Positions 33,247 through 37,399 of a DNA stretch of 37,399 nt are shown here, in pieces. The stretch spans positions 1-37,399 of the forward strand of contig SXOO01000131.1 of NCBI GenBank assembly GCA_005776725.1, written 5' to 3'. The DNA is from Pseudomonadota bacterium (GTDB lineage Bacteria; Myxococcota_A; UBA9042; GCA-2863065). The translations under genes were made by a program, and so were the position numbers. The notes below the pieces were generated by a model. That model had not been told where the DNA came from. It saw only the letters and a program-made list of their open reading frames with translations, and did no database searches. Numbering within the stretch: position 1 is the stretch's first letter; the number at the start of each line of letters is the position of its first letter.

Positions 33247-35397
33247 ATGACGCGTTTTCAGTGGTCGCTTGTCTTCTTGTCCCTCTCCCTCATCACCGCG
33301 TGCCGCGGTGGCGGGAACGACTGCGGCGACGCGAGCTCGCACAAAGTCGGTGATGCAACGCAGTGCATTCCAGCTGCTACCGACGGCAACGACGGCAACG
33401 ACGGCAACGACGGCAACGACGGCAACGACGGGAGCGACGGCGCCACCCCTGCAACCGAGACCCGGGTCGTCGGCTTCGTGATCGACGGTAAGAGCAGCCC
33501 CGTGGGCGATGCCACGATCTCCGGTGGCGGCACCCAGGGAGTCACCGACGGGCCCGGACGCTTCGAGCTCGTCATACCCGCGAACAAGACGACCGTGCTC
33601 GTTGTCGAGAAGGTGGGCTACGCACCCACCTACCACCCGATGAAGCCAGGGGGCGCCGCAGAAGCCTATGCCGGCATCACCCTCTTCGCCGTAGGCAACA
33701 CGGCCGAGGTGGATCCGAACATCGGCGGAAGAGTCGACGTCGTGGACGACGCCAGCGGGACCACCGTCGGCGCCATCGAGATCCCCCCGGGAGCGCTGGT
33801 CAACGCTGAGACCGGCGAGCCCGTCGCCGACGGGACCGTCGTGGTGCAGGTGACCTGGATCTCGGGCGCCACGGCCACGGTGAGCTCGCCGATCCCGCTG
33901 ATCGGCAGCGACGGCGCAGACTCCTGGCCGCTCATCTCCTACGGCATGGTCGACGTCACCGTCACGCACTTGGGTGCGCGCTGCAATCTCGCGCCCGACC
34001 AGGTGATCACGCTGTCCGTGGCGTCGTCGGCCGGCGACCCCGCTAGCGCGGGCCTCTTCAGCGCAGACCTGGCGGCCGGGATCTGGCTCCTGGAAGGCGC
34101 GGCAGTAAACGATGGTGTGAGCTGGATCGCTCCACTTCCCCACCTCTCGTGGTGGAACGTGGACGCGTTCCTCAAGGTGCCTAAAGACAAGCAGTGCTGT
34201 GTCTCGTTCCAGGCGAGCAAGGCAAACGGGAAGCCCGCCAGTGGGGTGGAGGTGAAGGGCACCATCCCGGGCGGCTTCACCTTCGGTGGGACCACGGATT
34301 ACGAGGGCGAACTCTGCGAGGAGCGTTTCCCTTGCGACGAGCTGGTCACCGCCAACTGGCGTGTGTTCACCTCGCCACCCCGCTCGGGACCGCTCAGCGT
34401 GACGCCGTACGCAAAGGGCGCCCAGTGCGGGACGGAGGAGTGCCAGGTGGTCTCGTTCGTCGTGCCCTGCGCGGTGAGCTCCGACTGCGCCTCTGGAGAG
34501 ACGTGCACCGACGGCGCGTGCGTAGGCGACGCGACTGATGGTAACGATGGCAGCGATGCCAGCGATGCCAGCGATGCCAGCGACGGGGGGCCCTGCACCC
34601 CGAAGTGTGACCCGGGGCAGTGCTCGGACGACGGGTGCGGTCAGCCCTGCAGCCAGTGTCCTTCGGGCCAGAGCTGCGGACCGGCGGGCGTCTGCGTGGA
34701 CTGCATCCCCAACTGCAGCGGTAAGCTCTGCGGCTCGGACGGCTGCAGCGGGAGCTGCGGGATCTGCACCGCAGACACCAGCTGTGACGCGACGGGGCAG
34801 TGCGTGTCGCCCTGCGACTTCTGCACGTCGGGGTCATGCACCGCGTTCGGCTTCGAGGAGCAGAGCCCACTCTCGGGTTGGGACGTCAGCGGCGACGCCG
34901 CGGTCATCCCCCAGCTCGGTGGCACCTCGGCGCCTGCTGGATCCGCCATGCTCCGCCTCTCAACCGGCCTCTCGACCGACTCGCCGTCGTACGCCCAGAA
35001 GGCGCTCTGCGTTCAGGGCGGACTGAGCCGGCTGGAGTTCGTGTGGCGCCTCTACTCCGAGGAGTTCGAGGAGTACTGCGGCAGCACATTCCAGGACTAC
35101 TTCACGGTCTCGGTCCTCATCGCGGGCGCCCCTACAGAGCTGCTGCGGGTGACGATCGACGACCTCTGCCCCGCAGGAGCAAACGGCTGCACGACGTGCG
35201 GCAAGCTCGGGGTTACGCTCGCACCGGCCGACGTGTCGTTCGACCGGGGCGGCGTGAGCGTCGCGCCGTGGCAGAACGCGAGCCTCGCGCTGCCGCCTGG
35301 CGCCGAGAGCGGCACCCTGGTCTTCGAGGTGCGTGATATCGGCGACAGCGCCTACGACACGGTAGTCCTCATCGACTCGATTCAGCTCGTGCCCTGA
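33247..35397 (+). CDS. Large lipoprotein with repeat stalks, cysteine-rich middle and jelly-roll-like C-terminus
   Basis: 716 residues. The signal MTRFQWSLVFLSLSLITAC carries a lipobox at Cys19. A (DGN)5 stalk lies at residues 46-63. Residues about 70-140 look like a carboxypeptidase-regulatory-like beta sandwich (VVGFVIDGKSSPVGDATISG). Residues about 140-400 are more beta domains. Around residues 415-530 there is a cysteine-rich segment with repeated CxPxC / C-x4-CxxGxC forms and a second tandem stalk (DAS)n. The last 185 residues (FGFEEQSPLSGWDVSGDA onward) resemble a carbohydrate- or adhesion-type jelly roll. It is probably a surface adhesin or binding protein; family unknown. Confidence 0.82.
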   Translation: MTRFQWSLVFLSLSLITACRGGGNDCGDASSHKVGDATQCIPAATDGNDGNDGNDGNDGNDGSDGATPATETRVVGFVIDGKSSPVGDATISGGGTQGVTDGPGRFELVIPANKTTVLVVEKVGYAPTYHPMKPGGAAEAYAGITLFAVGNTAEVDPNIGGRVDVVDDASGTTVGAIEIPPGALVNAETGEPVADGTVVVQVTWISGATATVSSPIPLIGSDGADSWPLISYGMVDVTVTHLGARCNLAPDQVITLSVASSAGDPASAGLFSADLAAGIWLLEGAAVNDGVSWIAPLPHLSWWNVDAFLKVPKDKQCCVSFQASKANGKPASGVEVKGTIPGGFTFGGTTDYEGELCEERFPCDELVTANWRVFTSPPRSGPLSVTPYAKGAQCGTEECQVVSFVVPCAVSSDCASGETCTDGACVGDATDGNDGSDASDASDASDGGPCTPKCDPGQCSDDGCGQPCSQCPSGQSCGPAGVCVDCIPNCSGKLCGSDGCSGSCGICTADTSCDATGQCVSPCDFCTSGSCTAFGFEEQSPLSGWDVSGDAAVIPQLGGTSAPAGSAMLRLSTGLSTDSPSYAQKALCVQGGLSRLEFVWRLYSEEFEEYCGSTFQDYFTVSVLIAGAPTELLRVTIDDLCPAGANGCTTCGKLGVTLAPADVSFDRGGVSVAPWQNASLALPPGAESGTLVFEVRDIGDSAYDTVVLIDSIQLVP
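33382..33435 (+). repeat. 9-bp tandem repeat (Asp-Gly-Asn)
   Basis: Five perfect GACGGCAAC copies and one degenerate GACGGGAGC, in frame, coding the stalk after the lipobox. Confidence 0.95.
34537..34581 (+). repeat. 9-bp tandem repeat (Asp-Ala-Ser)
   Basis: GATGGTAAC, GATGGCAGC and three perfect GATGCCAGC units, in frame, forming a second short acidic linker in the same lipoprotein. Confidence 0.9.
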
Positions 35398-35448
35398 CCA
35401 TCGAGGACACCGCCGTGCGCCCCGCTGCCGTCCGAGCCTTCGGCGCCG

Positions 35449-35476
35449 TTGACCGAACGACACCACCCCGTAGATC
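35449..35476 (+). promoter_or_regulatory. Candidate promoter of the SGNH hydrolase gene
   Basis: TTGACC at 35449-35454 and TAGATC at 35471-35476 are 16 bases apart, with the GTG start eight bases later and no ribosome binding site. The distance from TTGAC to the start codon (36 bases) is the same as for the S1P-lyase-like gene and close to that for thrA (38). Confidence 0.4.
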
Positions 35477-35484
35477 ATGGCGCC

Positions 35485-36771
35485 GTGCCGCCCCGCCCTC
35501 CCCTCACGGCCGCTGTCCGAGCGCGGTACATCCTTTACGCGGCGGCGGTGACGGTCTTCGTGTTGCTGCTGGTGGACGGCGCCCTGCGCTGGCTGGAGGC
35601 GCGCGGCACGCTCGACCTGTCTAGCCCCAACGAGCGTGTCTGGCGGGACACCGGCGCCCCCTGGGTGCTCGACGGCGACCGCTGGGTGGCCAACCCCGCC
35701 TCCGACAACCGCGTCCTCGACCATCCGTTTCGCGCGACAAAGGGCGATGCGTTCAGGGTGTTCTTCGTCGGGGAGTCGTTCTTGCGCGGCGTGCCGTACC
35801 TCGACACAGGAACCGTCCATGCGTGGTTCCGCGAGGCCCTGAGCGAGCGCACGGACCGGACCCTCGAGGTGGTCAACGGCTCCATGTCGGCGGTGAACTC
35901 GGACGTGGTGCGCCGAAACGTGCGCCACGCGCTGAAGCACGCGCCCGACCTCCTTGTGGTGCAGGCGTGCAACAACGAGGGCACGCTCCCCCCGTCCGAG
36001 GTGACCCGCCGCCTGCACGAGCTGGGCACGTTCCGTGCGCTTCGCCGGGTGCTCCGCGACGACGAGCCGGCCCCCACGTACACCCCCCAGGATCCCGACG
36101 TCACCCAGGTGCGGGAGCACTTCCGCGCGAACCTCGCGGGGATGCTCGACGCCGCGGCTGAGGCCAAGGTGCCGGTGGTGTTGCTGGTGTCTCCGCTCAA
36201 CCGGCGCTACGACGGCAACGAGAGCGGCCTGCCGCTCCCAGGCCGCCGCTGGGATCAGCGTGTGCCCGTCGCGGTGCCCTGCGTGCAAACGGGCCAGGCG
36301 CTCTTCGAGAGCGGCGACATGCGGGGCGCGATCGACACCCTCGCCTCCTGCGACGACGTAGAGGCCCTCCGGTGGACTGGACTGGCAGAGTTCGCGCTGG
36401 GCCAGCACGACAGGGCACGGCGAACGCTCGAGCAGTATGCGGAGCACGTCCCTCGCAACCGCTGCCGGCCCAGCTTCCAGGAGGTGGTCCGGTCGGTGGG
36501 TCAGGGCCGGCCCGGGGTGGTGGTGGTGGACCTGGACGCCACGATGAGCCGCCTCGCCCCGCATGGCGTCACAGGCCCAGAGCTCTTCACGGACTACTGC
36601 CACCTGCGCTGGGACGCCCAGGCGCACGCTGCCGACGCGATCCTCGATGCGGCGGTCGCGGCGGGCTTCCTGCCATCGCTCCGGCCGGCGGCAGGCGCCC
36701 CTTGGCCGCGGCGGCGGGCGCTGGTTGAGCAGGCGGAGCGGGCGGGTACGCTGTTCCCCCCAACCCGCTGA
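35485..36771 (+). CDS. Membrane-anchored SGNH/GDSL-type hydrolase with TPR-like insert
   Basis: 428 residues. An N-terminal transmembrane helix (YILYAAAVTVFVLLLVDGAL) tethers the protein. SGNH blocks are visible: VGESFLRG with the nucleophile Ser98 (GES in place of GDS), ACNNEG (N163/N164), and DYCHLRW with D370 and H373, which would complete the catalytic triad. Between blocks, about residues 260-320, a helical TPR-like segment is inserted (GQALFESGDMRGAIDTLAS, GLAEFALGQHDRARRTLEQY). The family acts as esterase or acyltransferase on polysaccharides or lipids; substrate unknown. The GTG start is preferred over a TTG at 35449 because that TTG sits in a -35-like box. Confidence 0.78.
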   Translation: MPPRPPLTAAVRARYILYAAAVTVFVLLLVDGALRWLEARGTLDLSSPNERVWRDTGAPWVLDGDRWVANPASDNRVLDHPFRATKGDAFRVFFVGESFLRGVPYLDTGTVHAWFREALSERTDRTLEVVNGSMSAVNSDVVRRNVRHALKHAPDLLVVQACNNEGTLPPSEVTRRLHELGTFRALRRVLRDDEPAPTYTPQDPDVTQVREHFRANLAGMLDAAAEAKVPVVLLVSPLNRRYDGNESGLPLPGRRWDQRVPVAVPCVQTGQALFESGDMRGAIDTLASCDDVEALRWTGLAEFALGQHDRARRTLEQYAEHVPRNRCRPSFQEVVRSVGQGRPGVVVVDLDATMSRLAPHGVTGPELFTDYCHLRWDAQAHAADAILDAAVAAGFLPSLRPAAGAPWPRRRALVEQAERAGTLFPPTR

Positions 36772-36780
36772 AGGAACGTC

Positions 36781-36798
36781 CGGCAGCGCTCCCTGCCG
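36781..36798 (+). terminator. Weak hairpin after the SGNH gene
   Basis: CGGCAG and CTGCCG form a six-base stem around a six-base loop, nine bases after the stop codon. No U-run. Confidence 0.3.
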
Positions 36799-36872
36799 CT
36801 CTTGGGGAGACTTCCCTAGCTAGGGGATGCGAGGGATGCGAGTCGGCAATGGGTCTCCAGCGCGACTCCTGA

Positions 36873-36878
36873 TAGTGT
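36873..36878 (+). promoter_or_regulatory. Candidate -10 element of the terminal TPR gene
   Basis: TAGTGT lies six bases before the GTG at 36885 and there is no ribosome binding site. No clear -35 box. Confidence 0.3.
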
Positions 36879-36884
36879 CGGCGT

Positions 36885-37399
36885 GTGACTTCGAACACCA
36901 CTCAATCGTGGCTGCGGACAGGTCTCCTCGCCCTCGGCGTTGCGCTCCTTGCTCCCGCGGCCTGGAGCGCCACAACCGACTTTCGTGCCAGGGGGCAGAG
37001 CGAGGCCGCGGCCAGCGCCCACCGCGACCGCGCATCGCGGCTTGCCGCCGCCGGCGAGCTTCAGGCGGCCCTCGTAGGGCTCTCGGCGGCGCGCGAGCTC
37101 CGACCCAACGACCCGGACCTGCAGGGCGAGCTTCTGCGGCTGCGTGTGCGACTCGCCGCCGAGCAGCCGTATCTGCTCACCGACGCCGAGATCGCGCTCA
37201 CGACCTATGCGTTGGCCGCGGCCGGCGAAGACACCGCCGAATCGCTCACCGCGCGCGGCCACTTGGAGCTCCGTACGGGCCAGCGCGACGGGGCGGGAGC
37301 GCACTTCGAGAAGGCGGTGGCGCTGGATTCGTCCTACGCCTTCGCGCAGGTCGGCCTCGGCGAGGTCAGGCGGTCCCAGGGCCGTGGGGCCGACGCCCA
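36885..37399 (+). CDS. Secreted TPR-repeat protein, 3' partial
   Basis: An open frame of 171 codons that runs off the right edge. From the GTG the N-terminus reads as a signal peptide (GLLALGVALLAPAAWSA). From about residue 45 on there are TPR helices: LAAAGELQAALVGLSAARELRPNDPDL, then AALALDSSYAFAQVGLGEV-type repeats near the edge (seen as KAVALDSSYAFAQVGLGEV). TPR proteins of this kind are periplasmic or surface scaffolds. Start chosen because it opens directly on the signal peptide; the rest of the gene and any catalytic domain are outside the window. Confidence 0.7.
   Translation, partial: MTSNTTQSWLRTGLLALGVALLAPAAWSATTDFRARGQSEAAASAHRDRASRLAAAGELQAALVGLSAARELRPNDPDLQGELLRLRVRLAAEQPYLLTDAEIALTTYALAAAGEDTAESLTARGHLELRTGQRDGAGAHFEKAVALDSSYAFAQVGLGEVRRSQGRGADA

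Noticed and set aside
35449..35451. TTG as start codon of the SGNH gene
   Set aside because: The same TTGAC arrangement as in the thrA and lyase promoters; no ribosome site precedes it and the added residues are not hydrophobic or conserved-looking.
36814..36825. Perfect 12-bp palindrome CCCTAGCTAGGG next to a short direct repeat of GGGATGCGA
   Set aside because: A single occurrence in the window with no known meaning; too little to call an operator.

Overview
The window is very GC-rich (roughly 70 %) and gene-dense. It looks like chromosome from a Myxococcota/Bradymonadota-type bacterium (old Deltaproteobacteria). The signs are secreted lipoproteins with acidic D/T/S/G-rich stalks made of tandem repeats, a MYXO-CTERM-like C-terminal sorting tail, a group II decarboxylase-fold sphingosine-phosphate lyase, many ATGA/GTGA/TTGA stop-start overlaps, and genes that start without a ribosome binding site directly after a -10-like TAnnnT hexamer. 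The taxonomic call is an inference from these features, not a database result.

Layout. 1-4074: 3' part of cysN with a vestigial APS-kinase tail, then an overlapping TPR protein and a GT-C-like membrane protein. 4157-8780: bifunctional aspartokinase/homoserine dehydrogenase, overlapping a 22-cysteine repeat protein and a ThuA-like lipoprotein. 8819-10120: ECF sigma factor with a cupin (ChrR-like) partner and a possible autoregulatory promoter. 10181-12906: sphingosine-1-phosphate-lyase-like PLP enzyme, overlapping the PLP homeostasis protein YggS, then a TfoX-N-like protein. 13131-19884: secreted-protein region with a lipoprotein, a 1038-residue multidomain protein, a decayed Rhs fragment on the minus strand, an HExxH lipoprotein and an orphan HNH/EndoVII toxin-like domain.

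19999-26047: the most interesting region. A divergently transcribed, exported SAM methyltransferase faces a cobalamin riboswitch. The riboswitch leads a tightly packed operon: a 773-residue lipoprotein with a (DAT)n stalk and two duplicated propeller-like halves, then btuF, btuC and btuD. The first gene is a candidate new surface B12-capture protein, analogous in position and gross architecture to Bacteroides BtuG but not recognisably the same family.

26060-30297: a WD40-like gene is flanked by a 126-bp imperfect direct repeat of the 3' end of btuD, a layout like an integrative island. Then come an outer-membrane beta-barrel-like protein and a pseudogene of a B12-binding radical-SAM enzyme that has lost its iron-sulfur core. 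30441-37399: more surface proteins (a lipoprotein, a MYXO-CTERM-like protein, a repeat-stalk lipoprotein), a membrane-anchored SGNH hydrolase with an internal TPR-like insert, and the start of a secreted TPR protein cut by the window edge. No tRNA, rRNA, CRISPR array, transposase or integrase was recognised.
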